From NCBI GenBank assembly GCA_014529385.2, contig CM043969.1, positions 69,140,676-69,204,675 of the forward strand: a DNA stretch of 64,000 bases. The letters are read 5' to 3'. The position numbers and the translations under genes were made by a program. The stretch is from Adiantum capillus-veneris. Lineage: Eukaryota > Streptophyta > Polypodiopsida > Polypodiales > Pteridaceae. The notes under the pieces were generated by a model. That model was not told the origin of the DNA, made no database searches, and worked only from the letters and a program-made list of their open reading frames with translations. This document shows, piece after piece, positions 10,719 through 22,019 of the stretch; position 1 is the stretch's first letter, and each line of letters opens with the position of its first letter.

Positions 10719-11235
10719 TGTAACTTTCTGGTCTCATAGGTCATTTTGGCCTTTTGAGAGGATCAGGAGAGCATATGATCACGATGGCCTCCTAGCAAAG
10801 CATTTTATACATGCCAGAGATCTGCTCGCAAAGCTTCTACTAGCAGTGATGTTCAACCGTGCCATGTGCGACTGATACTTGGAGTTTGTCTACTATCGTA
10901 CCTATGGAGCCTGGGAACTACCGCACTATTATGGTTGGACAAAGAAGAAGATGGAGATGGAGCAAGAGCACTCTTCAATTGCATAAATGAGAGAATGACC
11001 TATTTTAGGTTTAGATTGACTTTTATATGGGTTCTCCATTCACATTTGAACAGTCACACTTAGCCAATCTTACCAAAACATCATAGGTTCCAGTTATAGA
11101 GTGCGCCACTCATTGGCGATCACTGTTAACCATTGTGACCCGACCGACAAGCCCGGCCAATAACATAATACACTACTAGCGGGTCCGACAAGCCCGGTCC
11201 ATGGTTACATACAAGGTGGTCGCTTGGTGGTAACA
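10719..11235 (-). repeat. 3' LTR of element A
   Basis: On the minus strand it starts TGTTACCACC at 11235, directly after a purine tract. It has a CATATAAAAG TATA-like box at 11031-11040 and plausibly ends GTTACA at 10719. The left end is inferred, because the second LTR is missing from the window. Confidence 0.55.
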
Positions 11236-11250
11236 TGCCCCCCTTCCTGA
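11236..11250 (-). promoter_or_regulatory. Polypurine tract of element A
   Basis: On the minus strand this reads TCAGGAAGGGGGGCA directly before the TGTTACC start of the LTR, the expected site of plus-strand priming. Confidence 0.65.
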
Positions 11251-12448
11251 TGTAGATTCCACCCTCGAAAGCTAGTGAGAGAAAGCCCGTTTTGTCCATG
11301 CTGTAGAGCATTTGGATTTGAATCTGCAAGACAAAGTCACTGTTTTATGCAAACGGAATTATATGACAATAAATCATGAGAGGAATGTAAAGTACATTTG
11401 AAAATGAGTAAATGCAAGATTTATGAAATGCTAAACTGCCATTAACGACAAATAAATTGCCTTTGATGAAATTAATTAATCAAGAGTTTTGGGCTTATGG
11501 ATGAGTTTATCAATTAGTTAGCTATGACTAAAGTTAAAACAACTACTCTAGTACTAGCTAAGCTAAAAAGATTATCTAAATGCAAGATTTTTTAATTGTG
11601 CTTTTCAACTTTGATTAGCCAACTAGCTCTCACAACTCCAAACAAAAGCTTGGAATTTTAATTGTAAGCTAGATGGAAGTCTTTTAAATGTCACTTTGTT
11701 TTCTTTTTTCTTTTATTTTGGTTCACAATCATTTGACGTGTGTGCTTATTTTGTATGTTCGGGGTTTTTTGCTTCTCAAGGAAAAACACCCAAACTGGGA
11801 ATCTCTAGGGCTCTAGTATCGTAGACAATACATGTGAATGAAGTACCAAATCAAGCCAGGATTTCTCTTCCACCGTAAGATTTTTCATTTGTGGCACTTA
11901 TGTTTTTTGCTTCCATTTCCTTGGTATTCTCACTAGTGTCTTTTGTTGTTTAAGTGAACAAGCTTTTCTATGCATAAAACATTCCTAAGGTCTCCAACAC
12001 TCAGATAATTTTATCAACTAGGACTAATGTTCAAGTAAATGAGTTAACCTAAAGTCACGGTCTCCTAATCTCAAGGCTCAACTATAAGATTAAACTCTAG
12101 TTCAATCAACTTAAGCAAAGACAAATTTATACATCTATAATGGCAGATAACAAACATAACTATTGTACTCAAACAAACCATGAAAAACCACAATTATCAA
12201 TTATACATATCCACCAGCATGAATCATGGAAAGTAGTACACCTGGAGGTATAGAGTTGCTCATTTCGTCGAAGCAGATGTCCTCAGCCATGTGGATGGAA
12301 ATCCATATAAGTCCTACATTACAACATCAAACAACAAGGCACTATACTTCTTAGAGGCATGTCAGTGTGAAAAAATTAAAACTCCTAGAAAACAAACTCA
12401 AAACACGATCCAGACTCCTAACCTACCTATCTGTCATCCCTTTTAGAA
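11251..12448 (-). other. Non-coding 3' region of element A
   Basis: About 1.2 kb of AT-rich sequence lies between the last ORF and the polypurine tract. I see no domain in either strand. It is treated as untranslated retroelement sequence. Confidence 0.45.
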
Positions 12449-12718
12449 TCAACGAAAGAGGATATTACATAAACCGGGTGGCATCCCTAAGACTAGGCCT
12501 CTATCCTCATCATCTAGATAAACGAAATCATTTTCCGTGAGGCCATAGTCTTCCTCGGTCTCTATTATTTCTTCTTCATCGTCCTCTTGCTCAAGCGTGT
12601 TAATCACGAACCTCACTATGCGTGGATACTCATCTTGTGCAAAAGAATAAGCATGTGCCACTGGAGAAACATTCGCTACTAAGTAGGGATCACTAGTTAT
12701 CCATAGATGTTTAGCCAT
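12449..12718 (-). CDS. Acidic ORF of unknown function in the 3' part of element A
   Basis: This frame of 89 codons has a strongly acidic centre (E-Q-E-D-D-E-E-E-I-I-E-T-E-E-D) and no recognisable domain. It lies after integrase, where some plant gypsy lineages carry an extra, sometimes env-like, ORF. It shows no membrane segment or signal peptide, so I do not call it env. It could be an exon or fragment of the longer post-integrase frame at 13070-14200. Confidence 0.35.
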   Translation of the reverse strand: MAKHLWITSDPYLVANVSPVAHAYSFAQDEYPRIVRFVINTLEQEDDEEEIIETEEDYGLTENDFVYLDDEDRGLVLGMPPGLCNILFR

Positions 12719-13069
12719 TCTAACTCCTCAAAATTTCTCTCACGTGCAAGTCTCTCTACCAAATCCCATTCGCAAGAAAGTACAGGATAGTAGATGTGAA
12801 GCACTTGAGAAAAATAAAAAGGGTACCTTTCATCAATAATAGAAGCACATGCCTCTGGTGAACTAGCCATCTCTGAGAATACATATAGATTTGGTTAGGT
12901 CTTTAAAACATAAGAGTTGTTTTTGTGTGCTGCTTGATGTGACATAGTGAATTTGGACTTATGTGTAGGATCTCATAGGTTGTTCTCTCGTTGCTAGTCA
13001 CTCTTGCTCTTTTACTATTTGTTTTGTTTTTTTGCTAGAACTAGTATAAGGCTATCCATATACAGTTCC

Positions 13070-13904
13070 TCAATTGCAGAGTTCAGATGTCAGGGAAGAA
13101 AATTTAAGAGGATGGGGATCCAAAATATTGACGTGAGTGAGGACTCCCCCCTTCCTTGGGTAGGTCATACTGTTTGAAATGTGCTCGTCACCCTTTGAAA
13201 CCAATTGTTCCAGTTGGTAATAGGTGAAGATTTTTGCCAGTAGTTTTCTATTACCTAGGTGTCTCATTGAGTTGCAAGGGTGGTAAGGTACTCTCCCATA
13301 ATCGAACTTGAGTGGTTCATCAGGTGATTGTTGAACAGTGGGAGGTGTGGATTCCTTTGTAGCTTCATGGAGGTCCCCCGCTTTTACCTCTATGGATGCA
13401 TTACATGAGGAGCTAGAAGCTTCATGGGACTCCCCCCTTCCTGAGCTAGGTGGAATAATTTGGTTTTGCCTTGGAACCCAAACTAGCTCTGGAATAGGTG
13501 TGTAGCATTCTGTGATCTTTCCCTTTCTACGGTCTGCCATTGGCTTTGGAGTTACACTGATTGACTCACATGGTTTTGTAGGTGATAGGGGAAGACACAT
13601 TTTACGTTTAGATACCCCAAATTTGATCATTTCCATCATAGTAGCCTTGGGCTTCTAATAGTCATTTTGGAATCCATCGTGATTTAGTCTTGACTCTCCT
13701 AGAGCGTGCTCTTGGTTTTCCATAAGAAGTTTTTCTTGAAATGGATGGAAGGGTTGAGGTATCTGGAAGTAAGGCCTTGGGGACCCATTGACATGTACTC
13801 TTAGGTTGTGCAGGTTGAGTACTTGCAATATTACTGCTTGCTACTGCAACTACAAGTGGTGAAGTGCTAGGTTCATGGGCAGCCGACAAGGACGAGTTAA
13901 CCAC
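13070..13904 (-). pseudogene. Post-integrase ORF region of element A
   Basis: Two minus-strand frames (13662-13904, then 13070-13639) lie downstream of integrase. The second has 189 codons, is Ser/Pro-rich in the middle (P-P-S-S-G-R-G-E-S-H-E-A-S-S-S-S) and ends in a segment with L-L-A-K-I-F-T-Y-Y-Q-L-E-Q-L. I recognise no family. Together with the retropepsin-like stretch just upstream (13905-14215) it suggests an extra protein encoded after pol. The frames are separated by stops, so this copy is broken. Confidence 0.4.
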
Positions 13905-14215
13905 TTTGGTTTGTGAATCTTGGCTATCCTACAACTTTGCTAGAGTCTGCAACGTAGGTGACTTTGCTTCAATGATAGGGGTAAGAGTCGGTGATCGCAT
14001 CATGACATTACCAGTACCCCAATCAATAGTGCATTTGGTTGCCAACATCCACGTGCGTCCAAGGTTTATGTTGCCCTCCATAGTTCCAGCAGGTATGACC
14101 AAAAAGTCTTGAGCTACAACCCCATTGTCACAACTGACAGAAGTGTGCCAGATACCAAATTTTGTGGTTTTTTTCTTGTTGACACCCTTGACTTGGATAA
14201 TACTCTCAGATAGAG
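13905..14215 (-). pseudogene. Retropepsin-like segment downstream of integrase in element A
   Basis: The minus-strand translation contains F-L-V-I-P-A-G-T, then N-L-G-R-T-W-M and C-T-I-D-W-G-T-G-N-V. This resembles the C-terminal half of plant retropepsin domains (the L-G-R-x-W-M ... D-W pattern). The element already has a protease before RT (18100-18771), so this would be a second, protease-like module. No catalytic D-T/S-G is visible here. The call is an inference from a short motif. Confidence 0.35.
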
Positions 14216-14224
14216 ATGGCTTTT

Positions 14225-14935
14225 CTAACTAACACTACACCCCATATGATAGCAGATTATACTTAGCACCCGTGTCCCATAGGCGTTGTTTAGCTCAATA
14301 GGGTATTGTAGAGGTGTATCAAAGTCCAACAAATCCTCGTCGGTTTCAACGTGGAATGCATGTGTAACTCCAAGGTTAGCCTCTCGTTGGTGTCTTATGC
14401 GTTGTTGTCGCTCCTTAGCCTCAGCTTGAGCTTGTATCTTCTTCAATTCTATTTGTGCCTTGGATGCCTTTTTCTGATGGATGACATGTAGTTCCTCTTG
14501 TCTTAAGGGATCATAGTATCTTTTAAATTTGCTCCCATTGAGGAATCCAATGGTTTCAACTCCATCAAGATTCTCCACACGAATGGTCCCTTGTGGGGTG
14601 ATTTCACATACTCTATATGGTCCTTTTCCAGCATATTTCAACTTTTTCTTTTTGTTACGCACTCCATACATAAGGACTTTATCACCAACATTGATATCTT
14701 TGTTCATTAGATGACGGTCAAATCATTTCTTCCTCCTATCTTTCTCCACAAGTGCGTTTTGCACAAACAATTGCCTTTCTTTATCTAACCTTTCAAAAAT
14801 ATATAAGCGCTCAACTAAAGGGTTACCATCCCAACCTTCTTGTGAAGCTACACGTAGACTAGGAATTAAAAACTCCCATGGCATAACTGCTTCTTGGCCA
14901 TATACCATTTTGAATGGTGTACAATTAATAGCCAA
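14225..14935 (-). pseudogene. Integrase C-terminal (GPY/F-type) region of element A
   Basis: The frames at 14723-14935 and 14225-14707 continue the integrase. The first holds C-T-P-F-K-M-V-Y-G-Q-E-A-V, the usual gypsy phrase after the catalytic core. The second holds V-G-D-K-V-L and K-Y-A-G-K-G-P-Y-R-V, the GPY/F module, then a long charged Gln-rich helix (A-Q-A-E-A-K-E-R-Q-Q-R). A frame change separates the two. Confidence 0.7.
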
Positions 14936-15500
14936 ATTTGTAAGAAGTATGATAAGCCCATAGGGCTGAAGTCGACTTCAAATCCCAATCTGTGCGATGA
15001 GCTTCCACCGTTTTGGTCAAGATAGAGATTAAGGTCTTGTTGGTGCTCTCAGCTTGGCCATTTGCTTGTGGATAATAAGGTGTGGACTTATGGTGAGCTA
15101 TCATGAAGTTGGTAGTGAGTTCTTTTATCATTCCATTTATAAAATGAGTGCCATTGTCACTCACAATCTCAAAGGGACAACCAAATCTTATATTAATGTT
15201 CTCAAAGAGAAACTTGGCAGTTAACCTTGCATCAACCTTACGTGTCGCCCTGGCTTCCGTCCACTTTGTCACATAGTCAGTGACAACGATAATATACCGA
15301 GATTGAGTGCTACAAGCTGCCGAACTAATTGGGCCTACAAAGTCCAACCCCCATTTTTCAAATGGTTGAGTCACTTTAACAGGAAGTAAGGGCATCTTAT
15401 CCTTTTGTTTTGTGATCTTGTAATGTTGGCATTCATCACATCCTTTTACAAAAAGTGATGCATCTTTGAATAAGGTAGGCCACCAATAGCTTGATTGCAA
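14925..15500 (-). pseudogene. Integrase core of element A
   Basis: This open frame of about 190 codons includes the end of the H-H-C-C zinc module (K-G-C-D-E-C-Q-H-Y) and the rve core. The first Asp is in W-G-L-D-F-V-G-P, the second in V-S-D-N-G-T-H-F, and the Glu in N-G-Q-A-E-S-T-N-K, so the D-D-E triad is preserved. It would catalyse cDNA strand transfer. It is well preserved internally, but its neighbours are in other frames. Confidence 0.85.
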
Positions 15501-15576
15501 AACCTTTCTAGCTGTTAGTTCCCCCTGAGAAATGTCCTCCGGCTGTATGCATGTGGGCTTCTTGCAGTATGTTTAA

Positions 15577-16248
15577 TTACTCATCCTCACGGGCACAACG
15601 TTTAAGAATATCATCCTTCCCTATTCTGTAGATTGTTCCTGCAATGAGAGAATAAGGTTCATATTCTTTTAACAGTTTTCGAGCTATGTCCTTACGAAGC
15701 TCTTTGGGTGGAAAACCATTAACTAGAAACTTCACAATCTTCTCACTCCATTCAGGTATGGTTTCGACTAGGAATAGAGAAGTATCGGGCAATTCATCAT
15801 CAACTCCAGTAGGGGCTTCATCATTGCGTATGTGAGACAAATGATCCGCCATGACATGTCTTATTGGCACAACCTCAACGGGTACAAAAAAAACAAGCTT
15901 CAGTAGCCCTCACTCGTGCCATCTTTTTACCAATCTCACCACAACGGTAAAATCAAACTCAAGGAGAATTAACAACCATCGTGTACTTCTTTCCATGGAA
16001 CAAAGTTTATTTACAACATACAACAAGGCTTGATGGTCCACATAGAAAACAAACTTGTTGGCAAGAAGATAGTAGAAAAGTTTCTTCACTGTGTAAATCA
16101 TAGCTAAACCTTCTTGCTCCATAGTGGTGTAGTTTCTCTCGACATCATTCAATTGACGACTTGCAAAGCTAATGGGATAGTCCAATTTATGTTCTCTTGG
16201 TTGAGCTAGAACACACCCAATAGCAAAGTTCGATGTATCAATATGCAC
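15577..16248 (-). pseudogene. RNase H and connection to integrase, element A
   Basis: The frame at 15910-16248 starts H-I-D-T-S-N-F-A-I-G-C-V-L-A-Q, the first strand of Ty3/gypsy RNase H with its catalytic Asp. It continues with M-E-Q-E-G-L-A-M-I and F-Y-V-D-H-Q-A-L-L-Y-V-V. The frame at 15577-15870 holds the M-A-D-H-L-S-H-I segment that closes RNase H, followed by the linker to the integrase zinc module. The two parts are in different frames. Confidence 0.8.
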
Positions 16249-17104
16249 ATGAAAAATTATTCCAATCGGGCACTCGTAAAATGGGAGCGCTTGTCAAGGT
16301 CTTTTTCAATGACTCATAAGCATGGTCACACTCCGTGGTCCAGTGGAACTCAATAAGAAGCTTGTACAAAGGACGAGCTATCTCGAAAAAGTTTAAAATT
16401 AACCATCGGTAATAACCAACATGGCCCATGAACCTTTGAACTCCTTTATAGTTAGAAGGTGGTGGCAATTCAACAATGGATTTAATTTTTCTCTCATCTG
16501 TGGAAATCCCATTTTTGGACACTATATGCCCTAAAATGACTCCATGTTTAACCCAAAATTGGCATTTGAAAGGGTTTAAGGAGATGTGATACAATCTGCA
16601 CTTCTCAAACACTTTTCGTAAGCATGATAGATGTTCTTTCCAAGAGGAATATACACAAAGGTCATCTAAGAAAACTTCGCAAAACTCCCTTAAATATTCT
16701 CTACAAGCAGTGTTTATTATCTTTGAAAGGTAGCAGGGATATTGGTTAATCCAAAAGCCATAACACAAAATGCAACACTCCAAATTGGTTATAAAGGCTG
16801 TTTTAGCTTGGTCTTCTAGCACAATTGTGATTTGATTGTATCCAGAGTACCCATCTAAAAAGCTATAAGCTTCCTTTCATGCAGCTCTTTCAAGCACATG
16901 TTCTGAATATGGCAAGGGGTAATGGTCCCTCCTAGTGGTGGCATTGACCTTCTTGAGATCCACGCATGCTCTGAGTTTCCCATTCTTTTTCGCTATAATC
17001 ACTATTGGAGACACCCATTCTAAGTGCTCAATAGGGTATATAAATCCACATTTCACAAGCTTTTCAATCTCTTCTTGAACGATCTTTGCATATTTAAGAT
17101 TCAT
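16238..17104 (-). pseudogene. Reverse transcriptase of element A
   Basis: 17104-16877 encodes the fingers, with S-P-I-V-I-I-A-K-K-N-G-K-L-R-A-C-V-D and H-Y-P-L-P-Y. An in-frame stop at about 16874-16876 precedes S-F-L-D-G-Y-S-G-Y. 16822-16238 then carries the catalytic F-L-D-D-L-C-V-Y, G-H-I-V-S-K-N-G-I and L-P-P-P-S-N-Y-K-G-V. The single stop and same frame on both sides show recent inactivation of this domain. The upstream frames (17114-17723) are the protease-RT connection and are interrupted. Confidence 0.85.
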
Positions 17105-18099
17105 TGGGTAGGGTCATTGCTGAACTGGTTTAACCGTGCTATTCATGGGGATTGTGTGCTGCACCATGGAAGGTGGAACACCTTTCATATCATGATATGT
17201 CCAAGCAGATATATCCCTAAATTCCTTGAGAAGTTCTTTAAGTACACACTCCTCAGCCTCTGGTAGATCTTGGGCAATGAAGACAGGTTTGGACTCTTCT
17301 CCTGGGTCTGCTAACTCTATTTTCTTAACTATCACGGGACCGTCATAAACTCCATTTCTTCCATCGATAGGTTTTCTTTGAGCCTTTGTATACACAACTT
17401 TAAGTTCCTTTGTGGTGTAGGATTTAAAATGTTCAGGTGCAGGGTGTAAGTCTGTGGGGTTGTTGTTCTGTGGACTGTGATTTCACTTTCAATTCCTTTT
17501 GTTGTTGAGCTAACTCTCAATTTTGTCGTCTCCTTACAGTATGGCTCAACTTTGGCTTCTCTGTAGCCTCTACTTGTGCGATGTCAATGGGTTGTGGACT
17601 ACACCACATAACGCTTTGAAGGTATTTACCCCAGTTATCTACCAACTTCCGATGAGCATCACATGCCCCTATATAATTAAGCCATTCTGTGGTAGATTTC
17701 TTTTCCTTTATTCTAGCACGCACATTTACTCAATATCGTCGCCTCTCATATCTCTTACTCACTCTTATTGTCTAATTTTTTATTACGGTATCTCTAGTGA
17801 AGAGTCACTAGATGAATCGCTAATTGTGTCTTCTGCTCCCTTGGATAGATTGCCATCTAGGGTAGCACTGGGCCCTAAAATGGTTTGTCCCCACATTTTC
17901 ACCTAAGATTTAACTCAGATTCTTCGTCCTCAGAGTCAATTTCAATTGATGATTCTGACCCCAACTCGTGTGGGCTATAGTCTCATGAGACGCTACTACT
18001 GGTTCCAATGCTAGTCAGACCTTCATCTTGTAGGTCATCAGAACTATATGCATTGCTTCTAGCATATTTAAGGGTACGAGTGGTGGCATTTCATCCCCC

Positions 18100-18771
18100 T
18101 CAGGTGTTACCCAGGTCGTCCCCATGTTTCCCAAAGTGTCTATGGTTGCTACTAGGTGGAACCAATACATTGTCCGACTCAGTCATCCCAGGTAGTACAT
18201 CCATATAAGGAGAATCTTCCCCAACATCAGTGTCCACTTTACATGTGTAACAATACTGCAATGGGACCGAGTGAACTGTGGTGTCAGATCTATGATCAAT
18301 TATAAACATGTTTCCTAGAGGATGTGCTTGACCAGTTACAAGATCCACTCGAATGACATAATCTTGGAACTGCAAGTAGACATGGTTTTTAGACCATTCA
18401 TGCACCATTTTTGCTTCCCTTATGAAAGGACGTCCTAATATCATCTCAGATTCCATAGTGTGCTTGGAGAAATCCATAACAATGAAGGTAATTCTTACTT
18501 TATGTCTAAAGACCTTGATCTTGAGATCTTCTAGCATCCCAATAGGTTTAACAATAGACCCATTGGCCATCTTTACTACTATGGTTGTGGTTCCAAGTCT
18601 TCCCATAGTTTCTGAGCAATTTTTAGTCACAATGCTAACCCTAGCACCACCATCAAGGATTCCCTTCACAGTTAATCCCTTGGTAGTGATTGGTATAATT
18701 GCATTGGATTCATCTCCCTCAAAGTATTGTCCCAACTTGTTAACAGGTATTTCTACAATAGGCCCTCTCAT
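18100..18771 (-). pseudogene. Aspartic protease region of element A
   Basis: This open frame of 223 codons contains K-G-I-L-D-G-G-A-R-V-S-I-V-T. D-G-G replaces the usual D-T/S-G, as in some Athila/Tat-like plant elements. It also contains E-M-I-L-G-R-P-F-I, the C-terminal strand of retropepsins. It would cleave the Gag-Pol polyprotein. The region 17724-18100 between it and RT is interrupted and low in recognisable motifs. Confidence 0.65.
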
Positions 18772-20195
18772 CTAGGTTGGGTTGTGGATCTAAGCGTTCC
18801 TCCCCTATTAGCATCTCCCTAACTCCATTCAACTGTGCAAATTGTGGTAGCCCGACCTTCAGCTCTCCATTGAGGAAAGCTTGAAGAGCTAAGAATAGCT
18901 CAGGGTCTCCATACAGTTTGGACATGATGGTGGTTCTAACCTCTGAAGCCATGAAATCCATCAATTTGGCAATATTTAATGGCACCTTTTGGGCTTCAGT
19001 CCCTTGACGTGGAGAAGGTGGGATCTCCATTTCTTTTATAGGGTTAGGTAGTCCCTTTGTAAACATTCTTTCCAACAAGAAGTGAGTACACCCTCTTTCC
19101 CATGACTTTAAGTCACTTTCTTCTTGGATGACACTAGGTATGGGTAGGGTCTATGGACTTTCTGAGGTTGTTGTTGCATAGGGAACACTGTGTCTTTAAT
19201 CTGGATCTGCCTAGTTGCTGGCTCTTGATTCCTTTGGGTATCGTCTACCAAACTCCTTAATTGCTTGACCCGCTCGATCTCCTCTGTAGGGTTTGGATTA
19301 GTTCCTCTCTTCTTCTTGGATCCTGGCCATTGTGGCTCATGACGATCTTCCTTGCTGGTTTCTTTCTTAGTGGTTGTTTTGGTCTCCGCCGTTTCACCCG
19401 AATCAGAATCCTCTTCAGCGTCATTCATATATACAGAGTCGTCACCAGTCCCTATGTTGGTCTTTGAATTGGGGTCTGACTTCACCGATTTTTTCAATCT
19501 CTTCCTTCGTGTTTTCTTATTCTTCTGAGATTGGGCAATTGACCGTGTCTCAAGAATATAATTTTGTTTTTTGAAGCATCTATCGTGTGAGTACGTTTAC
19601 TGGTACCACATGTGCACTTTGTGATGGCTCCTCGATAACCTCAATCAAGTTCAATGGCGTGATCTTCAATGCATTTTGATTATTCGGGCATTGGTAATCA
19701 AATGATCTCAGCCACATTGATTACACATGAGTATTGGCATTGTAGACGTGCTCGCTTGATTGGTTTGCACTAGTGTGGCATTTTTTTGTAGCCTAAAAGG
19801 ACACCCAGGACACTCGTCCACACGATGTGGACATCCATTTTGGCCTCTTGCAACAAGAGTAGCTACTTGATAGACAAATTTGACTTGTCCCCAATAGTCC
19901 TCCATGTAGTATTGTGGACTTTCTTCAAGCACATCCATCCCATAAGCAATATTAGGGTTTATATCTTCCAGCCTTCTAAACAAGCAATAGATGACTCACA
20001 ACCCACTTGATTCATAGAAGTGATTCTCGGATGTGGTGGTTGCGGTCCTAGCACTGGAGGTGGAAAGGGTATTGTTTGAACAACATTTTGGGCCCTAGGG
20101 ACCATGCGTTGTGACGTTTGTTCAAGAGGTGGAGCCGACATCAATGCAGGCACTCGAGGTGTATTTGTCCATGCTAAGGTTTGTCTATTGGCCAT
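18740..20195 (-). pseudogene. Gag C-terminal and linker region of element A
   Basis: Several minus-strand frames (19959-20195, 19708-19983, 19108-19497, 18740-19078) make up a long region between gag and protease. It includes a proline-rich stretch (P-F-P-P-P-V-L-G-P-Q-P-P-H-P), Cys-rich segments (C-P-H-R-V-D-E-C-P-G-C and C-N-Q-C-G) and a charged part with G-S-K-K-K-R-G. Frames change repeatedly, so it is broken here. The Cys clusters may be degenerate nucleic-acid-binding knuckles. Confidence 0.55.
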
Positions 20196-20976
20196 CGCGT
20201 GCTTAAATACTATGCAATCCTTATCATGACCATACCTCCCACAGGCATTGCAATTCCCAATGAATTTTATCTAAAAGTAGGGCATTCACTGGTACTATGT
20301 GGATCATAGCATAGTGAGCACCATTGTTGTTCCCTTCTTGGATACATATGATTGTTTTGCAACGCGCGATTGTCTCTAAGACTCTCTTGAATGGCCTTAG
20401 TGAGATCTGCTAAAGTCATATCATATATCTTTGGCTCCTTAGCAATAGGCTTTATGGTCATTGGTTGATGCCCTGACACTTGCAAGCTAGTAGATTTAGG
20501 TTCAACAGACACTCTTTCTCCTTGAATCATTAAATTATCCTCCAATTGGATCGCATTGGTGGTGACTGCTTCCCAAGTGGTGATACCTCTAATGAACGGG
20601 CCATTGTAGATATCCTCATGTCGTAATCCCTAATGAATCTATCAAGCAATTGATTATTATTGAAGCACTCATTTGGATTATAATGAGAATTCAAATGCTT
20701 CAAGTGACTAATAAAGTTTCTCACTGACTCTCCTTCCTCTTGTTGGGCTTTCTGGAGTTGAGAGGCTACACCCCAAAGCACTCCCTCTCGTATGTAGTCT
20801 TTCAAGAACAATTTCCTAAGAGTAGGGTAAATCGTTTTTTCTTCCACCCGTAGGGTTCTAAACCGATCCCCAGCCTTCCGACTTAAGATTAGGCTTAAAG
20901 AATTACTCTTATGCAGGTCATTGTGTTCTACTAGAGAATTGCATATTTGTTCAAACACTTTGATATGCTTTCTCAC
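20196..20976 (-). pseudogene. Gag of element A with CCHC-like zinc knuckles
   Basis: 20976-20530 has the retrotransposon Gag pattern: hydrophobic helices, R-K-A-G-D-R-F-R-T-L, G-E-S-V-R-N-F-I-S-H-L-K and a final R-S-L-E-V-S-P-L-G. The next frame (20545-20267) ends in C-S-L-C-Y-D-P-H-S-T-S-E-C, a CCHC-like knuckle. About 20 codons on, C-N-A-C-G-R-Y-G-H-D-K-D-C is another. It would form the virus-like particle and bind RNA. Confidence 0.7.
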
Positions 20977-22019
20977 ATCCCCGTCTCCACTAAATTTTTG
21001 TGTGAGCTTGGCTATTTGTAATGCCTTACTTCTAGGTTCTCTATCAGGCTGTTACGCATATTCTCAGCAATAGATCGACCGAATGCTTGAGCAAATATTG
21101 CCAGTTCACCTAAGTGAGCAGGCACCGTGGGTAAAGGCGCTCCAAAGACTACATGTGGAGTAGGTATTAGCATTGGGCTTGGCGAATAGGAAGCCCTTGG
21201 GTTCCACGTTTAGTACGGTGTTGTGTCATGTGGTGGCACAAAGTTCATATGTGTGGCCCTAGGCATAACAGGCATGGGATGTGACATGCTAATACTAGCC
21301 GGTATGGTCCCATGGAAGTAAGAGCTTGGATGTTGTGGTTGTGGAGCATAAGTTGTTGAAACAATGAGAGGGGTAGGAGGTACATGAGCATGAGGTCCCA
21401 TAGGTGCATACGATTGATACACACTTGTAGAGATTGTTGTCGGCATTGAGCTACCATGTAGCAGTGCTTTACTAACAAATGAGGTCCATGGCGTGTTTCT
21501 TTGCATGCCCATCATTGGGGTAGGCATAGTAGCTATGGTGTCATCAAGGGAAAGATGAGCTAGACTTGGAAAAGTAAAGCTGTCACTTGTGGGCTCAGAT
21601 TTCACTAAGACCCTTGGCAAAACAACATACGGAGGATCCATCGAACTTACCGAGGGAGTCTCATTTGCAATAAGGTTGGTTGTTTAGCCTTCCCTGTATC
21701 CAAGAATCTCATGAGACCCGTTGAAAGCATGTGGATCCCCTTGTTCTGTATCTCTAGCTCAATAACCCTATGGATGACCTCACAAACTCTTTGTTGTTGA
21801 TCCTCCACACTAGTAGCACCCGTTGTGGATTGTAGCGCATCTAACCAACCCACGTGATAGGTGTGACGTGTATAGGTCGGCTAGAGTTTTCGTTTGTAGT
21901 TCGGACTCCCAATTCTCATTTAGGAACACTCCATCTAGGATTGAGGTGCTAGGGGTGTCCTTTGAACTAGATGCAATGTGGCTCTCTATGGGTTGACCCT
22001 TAGTGGTCGTTGGCAGCAT
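20977..22019 (-). pseudogene. N-terminal gag region of element A
   Basis: The frames at 21210-21641, 21647-21853 and about 21810-22019 hold a Pro/Met/Ser-rich low-complexity segment (P-P-T-P-L-I-V-S-T-T-Y-A-P-Q-P-Q) and a Leu-rich start (G-W-L-D-A-L-Q-S-T-T-G-A). A Ser-rich start, L-P-T-T-T-K-G-Q-P-I-E-S-H, is cut off near 22019 where plus-strand copia sequence begins. No 5' LTR or primer site is present. Confidence 0.55.

Larger units (their letters stand above)
10719..22019 (-). mobile_element. Ty3/gypsy LTR retrotransposon A, 5'-truncated
   Basis: Reading down the minus strand the order is gag, zinc knuckles, protease, reverse transcriptase, RNase H, integrase, then extra ORFs, a polypurine tract and a 3' LTR. 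PR-RT-RH-IN is the Ty3/gypsy order. The 5' LTR and primer site are missing because the element stops at about 22019 against a plus-strand copia relic. The RT motif F-L-D-D and the phrase G-H-x-V-S-K-N-G-I are like those of the Athila/Tat-type branch, though I cannot place it exactly. Stops and frame changes between domains show that this copy is inactive. It appears to have inserted in intron 3 of the PRXL2 duplicate. Confidence 0.8.

Noticed and set aside
10736-10988. Plus-strand frame with F-W-P-F-E-R-I-R-R, then Y-L-E-F-V-Y-Y-R-T-Y-G-A-W-E after one stop, looking like a captured exon
   Set aside because: It lies antisense in the R/U5 part of the element A 3' LTR (polypurine tract at 11236, TATA at 11031 on the minus strand). 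I recognise no family, so chance is the simpler reading.
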